A DNA stretch of 11,055 nt from CAYNLX01 sp964441535 (GCA_964441535.1 CAYTXQ010000026.1:1-11055); one strand, 5' to 3'. Shown: positions 1 through 5,969, numbered from the stretch's first letter. Notes: a model not told the origin generated them from the letters alone. Numbers and translations are program-made.

Positions 1-1
1 A

Positions 2-64
2 ATATCACTAGAAAAACTGGCAAAAATTACTAATGAGAATATTAATCGAATTTTTGACATATAA
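2..64 (+). CDS. tatD: 3' end of a TatD-like metal-dependent DNase gene (partial)
   Basis: Only the last 20 codons and the TAA are in the window; the gene enters from the left edge. The readable tail, ending KITNENINRIFDI, fits the usual TatD C-terminus, in which a helix of the form 'eittxNaxrlF' closes the TIM barrel. TatD proteins are metal-dependent hydrolases/deoxyribonucleases. Context supports the call: in B. subtilis tatD (yabD) lies directly before yabE and ksgA, the same order as here. No catalytic residue is visible in this short piece, so the assignment rests on the tail pattern plus synteny. Confidence 0.65.
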   Translation: MSLEKLAKITNENINRIFDI

Positions 65-82
65 TGTCCATTATGGTATAAT
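54..82 (+). promoter_or_regulatory. Sigma-A promoter for the 3D-domain gene
   Basis: A perfect -35 TTGACA (54-59) is followed after exactly 17 bases by a perfect -10 TATAAT (77-82), preceded by TGG, which makes an extended -10. The -35 lies inside the end of the tatD coding region. The expected transcript start is near 89, leaving a leader of about 24 bases before the ATG at 113. This is the best promoter in the window and should drive the 3D-domain gene and probably rsmA. Confidence 0.88.
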
Positions 83-112
83 TTAAATGTACCAAAAATG
101 GAAGGTGTAATT

Positions 113-655
113 ATGAAAAAGTTAAAAACTTTACTTAATTTAATAAAAGTTATGATTATTATTACTTTTGTTTTTATAGTTCAATTTGGTACAAATTGTT
201 TAGAAAGTAAAGTTGAAAACATCAATTTAAATAAAACTTTAGACCTATCTGCAATGACAGAAATTGATTGGAGTAGTGAAACTAATAAAGATTATGTTGC
301 TTTAGGAACAAAAATAGGAAGTTTAACAGGATATGCTGCTGATTGTCCTTTATGTTCCGGTAGATTAGGATGTTCTCCTTATCTTGATGTAAGAGATAGG
401 ACTACAGAATATCAGGATTCTGAATTTGGTACAGTTAGAATCATAGCAGCATCAAAAAACAATCTTCAATGTGGTTCTGTAATTAAGTTCAGCTCTGATA
501 GAATATCAAATACTCCAGTAATAGCTATAGTATTAGATCGTGGAGTTGGTGGAGATGCTATAGATTTACTTGCAGAATCTCAGGAAGTAGCTAGAACTCA
601 GATTGGAAGAAGTACAATAACTTACGAAGTTTTAAGAAATGGATGGGAGAGTTAA
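113..655 (+). CDS. Secreted or membrane-anchored 3D-domain (double-psi beta-barrel) protein in the yabE position
   Basis: A 180-residue protein with a basic N-terminus and a hydrophobic segment at about residues 11-27 (signal peptide or anchor, no good lipobox), then a linker and a C-terminal 3D-like domain from about residue 65. That domain shows LTGYAA near 71-76 and the closing LDRGVGGDAIDLL at 141-153 with Asp142, Asp148 and Asp151, the three-aspartate pattern of the family seen in MltA, YabE and YuiC. Such domains act on peptidoglycan as lytic enzymes. Unlike B. subtilis YabE it lacks the DUF348 and G5 domains, so it is much shorter. Four cysteines (78, 81, 87, 120), two in a CPLC motif, are unusual for the domain. 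I chose ATG 113 because AAGGTG (102-107) sits 5 bases before it; an in-frame ATG at 98 has no ribosome site. It lies between tatD and rsmA, as yabE does, but rnmV is missing. Confidence 0.72.
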   Translation: MKKLKTLLNLIKVMIIITFVFIVQFGTNCLESKVENINLNKTLDLSAMTEIDWSSETNKDYVALGTKIGSLTGYAADCPLCSGRLGCSPYLDVRDRTTEYQDSEFGTVRIIAASKNNLQCGSVIKFSSDRISNTPVIAIVLDRGVGGDAIDLLAESQEVARTQIGRSTITYEVLRNGWES

Positions 656-666
656 TCTCTCTTTTT
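645..666 (+). promoter_or_regulatory. Short hairpin with T-run between the 3D gene and rsmA (weak attenuator or coupling element)
   Basis: GAGAG (647-651) pairs with CTCTC (657-661) around a five-base loop, followed by TTTTT (662-666). The stem covers the stop codon of the upstream gene and the only purine-rich ribosome-site candidate (GGGAGAG, 645-651) near the rsmA start. It looks like a weak terminator, but a 5-bp stem is short; it may instead tie rsmA translation to upstream translation. Confidence 0.35.
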
Positions 667-671
667 GTGTT

Positions 672-1457
672 ATGGAAAAATATAATTTTAAAAAAAAATA
701 TGGGCAGAATTTTTTAAGTAATATATCAATATTATCAGATATTTCTACATATCCTAATATAAAAGAAGATGATTTAGTAATAGAAATAGGTCCAGGCAGC
801 GGAAATTTAACAAAAGAATTACAAAAATATAATTCTAATTTGTTATGCTTTGAAATAGATAAAGACTTAAATAAGTATTTATCCCAATTAGAAAATGAAA
901 AAACTAAGATTATTTATGAAGATTTTTTGAAAACAGATATTTCTTTTATAATTAGTAAATATAAATATAACAATTTATATATTATAGGTAATTTACCTTA
1001 TTACATAACTACTGCTATTATAGAAAAGATATTAAATAGTAGTGTTTTACCGGATAAAATGATATTTATGGTTCAAAAAGAAGTGGCTGATAGATTTATT
1101 GCAAGTCCAAAATCTAAAAATTATGGTTCATTTACAGTATTAATTAATTTAAAATATAGTGTTAAAAAACTATTAGATGTTAATAAAAAGGAATTTATCC
1201 CTGTTCCTAAAGTTGACAGTAGTGTAGTGGTATTTGAAAGAAAAGAAAACTTTTATGAACTAAAAGATGAAAAAACTTTTTATACTTTAGTTAGAGAATC
1301 TTTTAAATTTAAAAGAAAAAATATAAGAAATAATTTAAAAAATTATGATTTAGATTTGATAGAAGAAATACTTAAAAAATATAATTTAACTTTGCAATCT
1401 AGAGCAGAAGAAATGCCTATAGAATGCTTTGTTGAACTATCCAATAAATTGTTCTAA
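672..1457 (+). CDS. rsmA: 16S rRNA dimethyladenosine transferase RsmA (KsgA)
   Basis: A 261-residue SAM-dependent methyltransferase that dimethylates the two adjacent adenosines near the 3' end of 16S rRNA during small-subunit maturation. Visible landmarks: KKYGQNFL at 8-15, the opening motif of the family; the SAM-binding EIGPGSGNLT at 38-47; FEID at 60-63, whose Glu contacts the SAM ribose; the catalytic NLPYY at 107-111; and FIPVPKVDSSVV, then a basic FKFKRKNIRNNL stretch in the C-terminal domain. Length is normal. The start at 672 is chosen because family members begin a few residues before this motif; no clean Shine-Dalgarno precedes it, and an ATG at 639 would add 11 residues and overlap the upstream gene. 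It is probably co-transcribed with the 3D gene. Function is certain, the exact start is not. Confidence 0.95.
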   Translation: MEKYNFKKKYGQNFLSNISILSDISTYPNIKEDDLVIEIGPGSGNLTKELQKYNSNLLCFEIDKDLNKYLSQLENEKTKIIYEDFLKTDISFIISKYKYNNLYIIGNLPYYITTAIIEKILNSSVLPDKMIFMVQKEVADRFIASPKSKNYGSFTVLINLKYSVKKLLDVNKKEFIPVPKVDSSVVVFERKENFYELKDEKTFYTLVRESFKFKRKNIRNNLKNYDLDLIEEILKKYNLTLQSRAEEMPIECFVELSNKLF

Positions 1458-1470
1458 GTAAATAAAACTG

Positions 1471-1497
1471 TCACTTATGCATATAATGTATAGGTGA
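1471..1497 (+). promoter_or_regulatory. Inverted repeat covering the yabG ribosome binding site
   Basis: TCACTTAT (1471-1478) pairs with ATAGGTGA (1490-1497) over 8 base pairs including one G-T, with an 11-base loop. The right arm contains the Shine-Dalgarno AGGTGA (1492-1497) of yabG, so in an mRNA that includes this region the site would be hidden. The loop and its flank also hold TATAAT (1482-1487) and CATATAATG, a near miss to a sigma-K -10; a transcript starting from either would lack the left arm. Structure seen, role inferred. Confidence 0.4.
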
Positions 1498-1502
1498 TAT
1501 TT

Positions 1503-2285
1503 TTGTCTATAAAAGTAAATGATTTAGTAACTAGAAAAAGTTACAATAATGATACTTTATTTAAAGTAATTAATATAAAAGATGATGTTTATTATCTAAA
1601 AGGTGTGGAAGCAAGACTTTATGCAGATTCTAATTTAGAAGATTTAGTTTTATATAAAAAAGAATATGTAGAAGATACAGTCGAATCTATTAACCAGATT
1701 ATTGATAACTTGAACTTAGAAAGAAACGACTATTTTTACCTTCCGGGTAAAATACTTCATTTAGATGGTGATGAAGACTATTTAAACAGGTGTTTGTCTT
1801 TTTATAAAGAAGCAGGAGTATTAGCAATAGGGGTTAGAGTAAAAGAAACGGATTTACCCTTTAAAATATATGGTTTATTAGAAAAATATAAACCTGATAT
1901 TGTCATAATAACAGGTCATGATGCTTATTATAGAAAAAAAGGAGATCAAAACGACATTAACAATTATAAGAATACTAAAAACTTTATTAAAGCTGTATCT
2001 GAAGCAAGAAGATATGAAGATTCTCATGAAAAACTTGTAATAATAGCAGGTGCATGTCAAAGTTTTTATGAAGAATTAATAAAAGCAGGTGCAAATTTTG
2101 CATCCAGTCCAAAAAGAGTAAATATTCATGCATTAGATCCTGCAATAATAGCAGTATCAGTTTCATTAACAGAAAGAAGTAAAGAAATAGATCTTATAAA
2201 ACTTTTAGAAAAAACCAAATATGGGAGTGATGGTATAGGTGGAATTATCTGTAATGGAATAATGTATGTAGGATATCCGAGGTAA
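1503..2285 (+). CDS. yabG: Sporulation-specific protease YabG
   Basis: A 260-residue protein with strong resemblance to B. subtilis YabG along its whole length: N-terminal KVNDLVTRKSY, the middle LPGKILHLDGDEDYL, ITGHDAYYRKKGD, GACQSFYEELIKAGANFASSP and RVNIHALDP. YabG is a cysteine protease that trims coat proteins such as SpoIVA and SafA during late sporulation in the mother cell. The His of ITGHDAY (139) and the Cys of GACQS (185) correspond to the pair proposed as catalytic. I chose the TTG start at 1503, five bases after AGGTGA (1492-1497); a GTG at 1494 lies inside that ribosome site and would add only three residues. It is slightly shorter than the roughly 290-residue B. subtilis form because the charged linker after the N-terminal domain is short. 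The gap to veg is two bases. Confidence 0.95.
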   Translation: MSIKVNDLVTRKSYNNDTLFKVINIKDDVYYLKGVEARLYADSNLEDLVLYKKEYVEDTVESINQIIDNLNLERNDYFYLPGKILHLDGDEDYLNRCLSFYKEAGVLAIGVRVKETDLPFKIYGLLEKYKPDIVIITGHDAYYRKKGDQNDINNYKNTKNFIKAVSEARRYEDSHEKLVIIAGACQSFYEELIKAGANFASSPKRVNIHALDPAIIAVSVSLTERSKEIDLIKLLEKTKYGSDGIGGIICNGIMYVGYPR

Positions 2286-2287
2286 AC

Positions 2288-2500
2288 ATGACAGCAGAAA
2301 TAATAAGAGAAAAATTAAGTAAAAATGTTGGAAAACGAATAAAAATTAACATACATAATTTAAGAAATAAAAATTATTCCTATTTTGGAGAAATAAGTGG
2401 AGTTTATCCATACATATTTACTGTATTAATAAACGGAGAGAATAGAAGTTTCAGTTATGCTGATGTAATAACTAAGGAGATAGAAATAGATTATTTATAA
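2288..2500 (+). CDS. veg: Veg family protein
   Basis: A 70-residue protein matching Veg (DUF1021): NVGKRIKINIHNLRNK near the start, GEISGVYPYIFTVLI in the middle, and RSFSYADVITKEIEI at the end, the family's most conserved stretch. Veg is a small cytoplasmic protein made abundantly in vegetative B. subtilis and linked there to biofilm gene expression; its biochemical role is poorly known. In B. subtilis it has a very strong promoter of its own, but here it begins two bases after yabG with its ribosome site (GAGG, 2279-2282) inside the yabG end, so translation looks coupled to a sporulation gene. No terminator is evident right after it. Confidence 0.9.
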   Translation: MTAEIIREKLSKNVGKRIKINIHNLRNKNYSYFGEISGVYPYIFTVLINGENRSFSYADVITKEIEIDYL

Positions 2501-2504
2501 ATAC

Positions 2505-2533
2505 TTGCATTTTTATTATTTTTAATATAAAAT
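2505..2533 (+). promoter_or_regulatory. Likely sigma-A promoter for spoVG
   Basis: TTGCAT (2505-2510) and TAAAAT (2528-2533) are separated by 17 bases, with a predicted start near 2540 and the spoVG ribosome site at 2556. An alternative -10, TATAAA at 2526-2531, gives a 15-base spacer. I see no match to the sigma-H pattern that drives spoVG in B. subtilis. Confidence 0.5.
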
Positions 2534-2570
2534 ATATTTAAGTTCAAGTGACTTTAGAAGGAGTGCCTTT

Positions 2571-2834
2571 ATGGAAAGAACATCTGTTAGCGTTCGTAAA
2601 ATCGAAAAAGAAGGGTCTCGTATGAAAGGAATCGCATCAGTTTTAATAGATGATGCAGTTGCAATTCATGATATCAGAATTATAGAAGGTGACAAGGGCT
2701 TATTTATAGCAATGCCAAGCAGAAAAACAGCCACTGGTGGTTATAGAGATATAGCTCATCCAATTAATCCTGAAGTTCGTAAACAATTTGAGGAACCAAT
2801 TCTTGCAGAATATGAAAAAGTAGCAAATGAATAA
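2571..2834 (+). CDS. spoVG: SpoVG, RNA-binding regulator
   Basis: An 87-residue protein with the canonical SpoVG sequence: SVSVRKIEKEGSRMKGIASVLIDD at the N-terminus, DIRIIEGDKGLFIAMPSRKT in the middle and YRDIAHPIN before the C-terminal helix. SpoVG is a small dimeric nucleic-acid-binding regulator that affects septation and sporulation in Bacillus and cell-wall and virulence genes in other Firmicutes. The ribosome site AGAAGGAG (2556-2563) is excellent, and codon choice in the conserved part (for example CGT for Arg) fits high expression. It stands as a single-gene unit, with a promoter in front and a strong terminator touching its stop codon. The usual neighbours purR and glmU are absent. 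Confidence 0.96.
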   Translation: MERTSVSVRKIEKEGSRMKGIASVLIDDAVAIHDIRIIEGDKGLFIAMPSRKTATGGYRDIAHPINPEVRKQFEEPILAEYEKVANE

Positions 2835-2857
2835 AAGCTTTAATAAAGGCTTTTTTT
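2833..2857 (+). terminator. Rho-independent terminator after spoVG
   Basis: AAAGCTTT (2834-2841) pairs with AAGGCTTT (2846-2853) around a four-base loop AATA, with one G-T pair, and an unbroken run of seven T residues (2851-2857) forms the end of the stem and the tail. The stem starts within the spoVG stop codon. It separates spoVG from yabP. Confidence 0.88.
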
Positions 2858-2902
2858 GTTCTAAAAATTAATATTTGGAATAAACTTTTGTAGGAGGACA
2901 AT

Positions 2903-3190
2903 ATGGATAAAACAATGGATGCTTCTACATTAATTAATCATCATATTAATATTGTGGATAGAAAAAGTATTATAATAAGTGGAGTGAAAAAAATAATTAG
3001 TTTTGATAATGAAGAATTCTTAATGTTAAGTAATATGGGAACTATATTATTAAAAGGTTCAGAACTAGAGATAGTAAAATTAGACACACAGGATGGTAAT
3101 GTTTCAATAAAAGGAAAAATTAATTCTTTAGGATATATAGAAGATAAACATACAAAAGAAGAAAGTTTATTGTCCAAATTATTTAAATAA
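2903..3190 (+). CDS. yabP: Sporulation protein YabP
   Basis: A 95-residue protein that follows B. subtilis YabP closely: INIVDRKSIIISGVKKIISFDNEEFL, then MGTILLKGSELEIVKLD, NVSIKGKINSLGY and the terminal SLLSKLFK. YabP is made in the mother cell under sigma-E in B. subtilis and is required, with YabQ, for normal spore development; it is related to the YqfC group. The ribosome site AGGAGG (2892-2897) is five bases before the ATG. Its stop overlaps the yabQ start by one base (TAATG), so the two are translated together. No clear sigma-E promoter could be read in the short gap after the spoVG terminator, although the context requires one. Confidence 0.95.
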   Translation: MDKTMDASTLINHHINIVDRKSIIISGVKKIISFDNEEFLMLSNMGTILLKGSELEIVKLDTQDGNVSIKGKINSLGYIEDKHTKEESLLSKLFK

Positions 3191-3498
3191 TGGATATAAA
3201 AATTCAGATATTATCTATTATATTTTCTTTTCTTTATGGAATAATTTTATCCTTTTTAATAAAATGTAATTATAAGTTCTTAACTTCTCAAAAGAAGTTT
3301 TATAAAATAATTTCAAATATTATTTTCTGTTTAGATTGTGCTTTATTATATTTATTGATTATTAAAGAGATAAATAATGGTTCACTACATATTTATTTAT
3401 TAATTCTTATTATATTAGGATATGCAGTATCATATAAAAAAACCTTTTATCTATCAAATTGTGTAAAGAAACATCTTATTAATAGAAAAAAGAAATAA
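3190..3498 (+). CDS. yabQ: Spore cortex biosynthesis protein YabQ
   Basis: A 102-residue integral membrane protein with hydrophobic stretches at about residues 5-24, 38-60 and 66-86 and a basic tail ending NRKKK. Sequence identity to YabQ is hard to judge by eye, but position is decisive: yabP-yabQ-divIC is a conserved order in spore formers and the protein has the right size and topology. In B. subtilis YabQ localises to the outer forespore membrane and is needed for cortex formation. Its ATG shares a base with the yabP stop and there is no separate ribosome site of note, so it depends on translational coupling. It is somewhat shorter than B. subtilis YabQ. Confidence 0.85.
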   Translation: MDIKIQILSIIFSFLYGIILSFLIKCNYKFLTSQKKFYKIISNIIFCLDCALLYLLIIKEINNGSLHIYLLILIILGYAVSYKKTFYLSNCVKKHLINRKKK

Positions 3499-3511
3499 TT
3501 GTTGTTATAAT
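3483..3511 (+). promoter_or_regulatory. Possible sigma-A promoter for divIC inside the yabQ end
   Basis: TATAAT (3506-3511) preceded by TGT forms an extended -10; 17 bases upstream lies TAGAAA (3483-3488), four of six matches to the -35 consensus. It would let the division gene be expressed in growing cells independently of the sporulation genes yabPQ. The predicted start near 3518 is right at the ribosome site, which is tight. Confidence 0.42.
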
Positions 3512-3532
3512 TGTAATAAGGTGAAAAATGTT

Positions 3533-3811
3533 ATGAAAAAAGCTAAAAGAAGATTATTATTGTGTACGCTAGTTTTAATTGCAGTAGTATCGTCTTTAGC
3601 TGCAAGTTTATATAGTTATTGGGTTCAAATAGCTGAAAATAAGAGACAAGAGAAAATATTAACAAGTGAATTAAGTGATCTTATGGATAAGGAAGATGAC
3701 TTAAAAGATGAAATATTAAAATTACAAGATCCTGATTATGTTGCTAGATATGCAAAGGAAAAATATTTATATTCAGCAGAAGGCGATGTAATAATAAAAA
3801 TAGTAAAGTAA
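3533..3811 (+). CDS. divIC: Cell division protein DivIC (FtsB-like septum formation initiator)
   Basis: A 92-residue bitopic membrane protein: a basic cytoplasmic start (MKKAKRR), a transmembrane segment at about residues 8-28, a coiled-coil region at about 36-66, then the family signature DPDYVARYAKEKYLYSAEGD near the C-terminus. DivIC forms the trimeric DivIB-DivIC-FtsL complex that controls septal peptidoglycan synthesis. ATG 3533 is chosen because AAGGTGA (3518-3524) lies 8 bases before it; a GTG at 3521 is itself part of that ribosome site. The protein is shorter than the roughly 125-residue B. subtilis DivIC, mostly in the cytoplasmic N-terminus. It follows yabQ as in other spore formers. 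Confidence 0.92.
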   Translation: MKKAKRRLLLCTLVLIAVVSSLAASLYSYWVQIAENKRQEKILTSELSDLMDKEDDLKDEILKLQDPDYVARYAKEKYLYSAEGDVIIKIVK

Positions 3812-3814
3812 TAA

Positions 3815-3842
3815 GGAAATTAGAAAATAATTTCTTTTTTTT
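3815..3842 (+). terminator. Rho-independent terminator after divIC
   Basis: GAAATTA (3816-3822) pairs perfectly with TAATTTC (3828-3834) around the loop GAAAA, followed by eight T residues (3835-3842). The stem is AT-rich but complete, and a G-T pair extends it by one. It closes the yabP-yabQ-divIC unit. Confidence 0.78.
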
Positions 3843-3853
3843 AATTATTATTA

Positions 3854-3859
3854 TATAAT
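3854..3859 (+). promoter_or_regulatory. Candidate -10 element before the EcfA-like pair
   Basis: A perfect TATAAT lies 27 bases before the first EcfA-like ATG and downstream of the divIC terminator, where a promoter is expected. No good -35 is present: the sequence 17 bases upstream is TTTCTT, part of the terminator tract. It is not an extended -10. Weak on its own; position is its main support. Confidence 0.35.
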
Positions 3860-3886
3860 AGCACTTATAAAAGAGGAGAAGTTTTT

Positions 3887-4516
3887 ATGAGAATAATTAA
3901 TATAAAAAATTTAGATTATGCTTATAAAAAAGAAAAAGTATTAAAAGACTTTAGTTTTTATGTTGAAGAAAATGAAATAATATCTGTTATAGGAACTAAA
4001 CTATCTGGAAAAACAGTTCTATATAAATATATACAAACTTTAAAACATAAAGATATAACCTGTATAGATAAAGATAGTGTTATAGTAATGGATATTAAAG
4101 ATGAATATGCTAAATATTTTAAAATAAACGAATATAAAGATGATTTATATTCAACAATAATAAGTTATTTAATAAGACCATCAAAATTAATAGTATTAGA
4201 TGATGTTTTAACCTATTTGAGTAATGAACAAAAAGAACTGATAATAAAATACTTAAGAAAAAATAAAATATCCCTAGTTAATATTACAACTGATATTGAG
4301 GAAACTTTATTTGGAACTAGAATTATAGTGCTTGATAATGGAGAAATAGTTATGGAAGGCAGCGTTTTATCCGTACTAAACGAAGAAAAAATACTTAGAA
4401 GATTAGGTTTTTCCTTGCCTTTTGTATTTGATTTAAGTAAACAATTAAATTATTATGGCTTATTAGATGAAATTATATTAGATAGAGAAAAGTTGGTGGA
4501 TAAGTTATGGAAGTAG
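3887..4516 (+). CDS. Degenerate EcfA1-type ABC ATPase (Walker A kept, signature lost)
   Basis: A 209-residue protein with the fold signs of an ECF-transporter ATPase, about 70 residues shorter than usual. It starts IINIKNLDYAY with an A-loop Tyr, has an intact Walker A GTKLSGKT (36-43) and a Walker B-like LIVLDD (101-106) where the catalytic Glu is Asp106. The switch His is Thr135 (ITTDIEE instead of ITHD), followed by a normal IIVLDNGEIVMEGS strand pair and an EcfA-type C-terminus (RRLGFSLPFVFDLSKQL). Only about 57 residues separate Walker A and B, so most of the helical domain, the Q-loop and the LSGGQ signature are gone. It can probably bind ATP but active turnover is doubtful. It overlaps the next gene by 10 bases and has a good ribosome site (GAGGAG, 3873-3878). 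Synteny (before truA-rplM-rpsI) matches ecfA1. Substrate unknown. Confidence 0.72.
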   Translation: MRIINIKNLDYAYKKEKVLKDFSFYVEENEIISVIGTKLSGKTVLYKYIQTLKHKDITCIDKDSVIVMDIKDEYAKYFKINEYKDDLYSTIISYLIRPSKLIVLDDVLTYLSNEQKELIIKYLRKNKISLVNITTDIEETLFGTRIIVLDNGEIVMEGSVLSVLNEEKILRRLGFSLPFVFDLSKQLNYYGLLDEIILDREKLVDKLWK

Positions 4517-5124
4517 TAGGGGTATTTAATAAAAATAATAATATAGAACAAAATCTTTCTTTTATTAAATATATATTTAATAATAATGAAATAACTTGTT
4601 TACCGAAACTTAGCAATAAAATGATACAAACTGAATTTAAAAAAATTAAAAACGATATATCTTTAAATAAAATTAAGAATTCATTAACTCTAGTTGGTAT
4701 AGAATATTTAGATATTAGAAGGAAATCTTTAGAAATATCTGATTATGAACAGAAAAAATTAGCTTTAGCCTTGGTTATCATAACGAAACCCAATATATTA
4801 TATTTAGATAATATAGATAAGGGATTAAATCAAAGAGACAAAGTTAATTTAGGCAAATTTCTAAAAAAAATAAACGAAAAATTTAAGATAAAAATAGCAA
4901 TAAGTTCTAATGATATAGTTTTTTTGACTGATGTTACGGAAAAAAATTATTATATAGATGAAAATGATATAAATAGTTTTTCAAATTATTTAAATTTACA
5001 TATTAAATTTATAAATAAACCTGAAATAGTTAAATTTATAGAATTAAGTGCAATTTACGGGCATGATCTTTCAAAATATAATGATATTAAAGAAATAATT
5101 AAGGCAATATACAGGGGTGAATAG
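4507..5124 (+). CDS. Degenerate EcfA2-type ABC ATPase remnant (Walker A lost, signature-like segment kept)
   Basis: A 205-residue protein in the ecfA2 position. The N-terminal half has no GxxxxGK[ST] motif and no A-loop. From about residue 59 it follows the ABC pattern: a signature-like ISDYEQKKLALA (77-88; normally LSGGQKRRVALA), a Walker B-like NILYLDN (96-102) with Asn in place of the catalytic Glu, a D-loop-like DKGLN (104-108), and ISSND (about 132-136) where THD would carry the switch His. A C-terminal segment PEIVKFIELSAIYGHDLSKY resembles the EcfA2 C-terminal helix pair. It overlaps the previous gene by 10 bases, has its own ribosome site GGTGGA (4494-4499), and ends 3 bases before truA. 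By itself it cannot be an ATPase. Whether it is a decaying relic or a partner of the preceding protein is open; the intact frame and coupling favour function. Confidence 0.65.
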   Translation: MEVVGVFNKNNNIEQNLSFIKYIFNNNEITCLPKLSNKMIQTEFKKIKNDISLNKIKNSLTLVGIEYLDIRRKSLEISDYEQKKLALALVIITKPNILYLDNIDKGLNQRDKVNLGKFLKKINEKFKIKIAISSNDIVFLTDVTEKNYYIDENDINSFSNYLNLHIKFINKPEIVKFIELSAIYGHDLSKYNDIKEIIKAIYRGE

Positions 5125-5127
5125 ATA

Positions 5128-5844
5128 ATGAGATATTTAATATCAGTAAAGTATGACGGAAGTAAATATTATGGTTTTCAGAGACTTAAAAATCAAAAAA
5201 CAGTACAAAAAGAGCTGGAAGAGGCATTAACTAAGATAAATAAAAGTGATGTTAAATTAAAAGGAGCTGGAAGAACAGACAGAGGAGTTCATGCAAACGA
5301 TCAAAAATGTCATTTTGACTTAAATATTAATATAGATAGCAACAGTCTAGTTAAGGCTATTAATTCGCTTACTGGAGATTATCTTTATGTTAAAAATTGT
5401 GTTAAAACAGAAGATAATTTTCATGCTAGATTTGATGCATTAAAGAAAAGATATATTTACAGAATAAATCTAGGTGAATACAATCCGCAATTATATGATT
5501 ATATGTTTTTTGAAAACAATTTAAATATTAATAAAATGAAAAAAGCATCAAAACTACTTTTAGGAATGCATGACTTTAAAAATTTTATTTCAGGAGAACA
5601 TAAAAATTCTATATCTTTAATATATAAAATTAAATTTTCTAAAAAGAAAGATATATTGGAAATATCATTTATAGGTAAAACTTTCTATAGATATATGGTA
5701 AGAAACTTAGTTGGAGTTTTATTAATGGTTGGAAAAAACAAATTATCTATAGAAGATATCAATAAATTATTTAAAAATAATTGTGATATTACAGTAACTA
5801 CTGCTAAGCCAAACGGACTATATTTAGATAAAATATGGTATTAA
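5128..5844 (+). CDS. truA: tRNA pseudouridine(38-40) synthase TruA
   Basis: A 238-residue pseudouridine synthase that modifies uridines 38-40 in the anticodon arm of tRNAs. It opens RYLISVKYDGSKYYGFQR, and the catalytic motif GAGRTDRGVHA is at 46-56 with the nucleophile Asp51. Other family marks are NFHARFDALKKRYIYRI, GMHDFKNF and the late FYRYMVRNLVGVLLMVG segment. Length is normal, slightly short. The ribosome site GGGGTGA (5114-5120) lies inside the end of the EcfA2-like gene, and the three genes form one tight unit. In B. subtilis ecfT stands between ecfA2 and truA; here there is no room for it. Confidence 0.96.
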   Translation: MRYLISVKYDGSKYYGFQRLKNQKTVQKELEEALTKINKSDVKLKGAGRTDRGVHANDQKCHFDLNINIDSNSLVKAINSLTGDYLYVKNCVKTEDNFHARFDALKKRYIYRINLGEYNPQLYDYMFFENNLNINKMKKASKLLLGMHDFKNFISGEHKNSISLIYKIKFSKKKDILEISFIGKTFYRYMVRNLVGVLLMVGKNKLSIEDINKLFKNNCDITVTTAKPNGLYLDKIWY

Positions 5845-5878
5845 TTATATAAATAACGTTAATTTATGTAATTTTTGT

Positions 5879-5907
5879 TTGACTTTTACTATATAATTTC
5901 ATATAAT
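5879..5907 (+). promoter_or_regulatory. Sigma-A promoter of rplM-rpsI
   Basis: TTGACT (5879-5884) and TATAAT (5902-5907) are spaced by exactly 17 bases. Transcription would start near 5914, giving a leader of about 78 bases before rplM. This fits a strong ribosomal-protein operon promoter and separates rplM-rpsI from truA. Confidence 0.82.
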
Positions 5908-5930
5908 TCTAAATGGTACATTTTATTACT

Positions 5931-5969
5931 ATATTATTTTTTAATTGTGGGAAAATTAAAATATAATAT
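5931..5969 (+). promoter_or_regulatory. Leader hairpin of the rplM-rpsI mRNA (candidate L13 autoregulatory leader)
   Basis: Bases 5931-5946 and 5954-5969 form a 16-position inverted repeat with a single mismatch, around the loop GTGGGAA (5947-5953). It lies between the predicted transcript start and the rplM ribosome site (AAAGGG, 5977-5982). L13 leaders that bind the L13 protein are known before rplM in low-GC Gram-positives; position and structure agree, but I could not compare it with the known consensus. The stem is nearly all A-T. Confidence 0.5.

Noticed and set aside
1466..1488. Sigma-K or sigma-A promoter just before yabG
   Set aside because: CATATAATG misses the sigma-K -10 in its last bases and the upstream AC is at the wrong distance; the TATAAT here has no -35 and would start transcription inside the ribosome site. 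Not firm enough to list as a promoter.
1878..2060. Minus-strand open frame of 60 codons within yabG
   Set aside because: Low-complexity Ile/Phe/Ser-rich product, no ribosome site, fully inside a confident gene on the other strand.
2941..3177. Minus-strand open frame of 78 codons opposite yabP
   Set aside because: An antisense shadow of an AT-rich gene; composition is hydrophobic noise and yabP is certain.
3887..5124. The two EcfA-like frames being one gene broken by a frameshift
   Set aside because: Each frame has its own Walker B-like strand and its own EcfA-type C-terminal part, and the second has its own ribosome site, so they are two genes.
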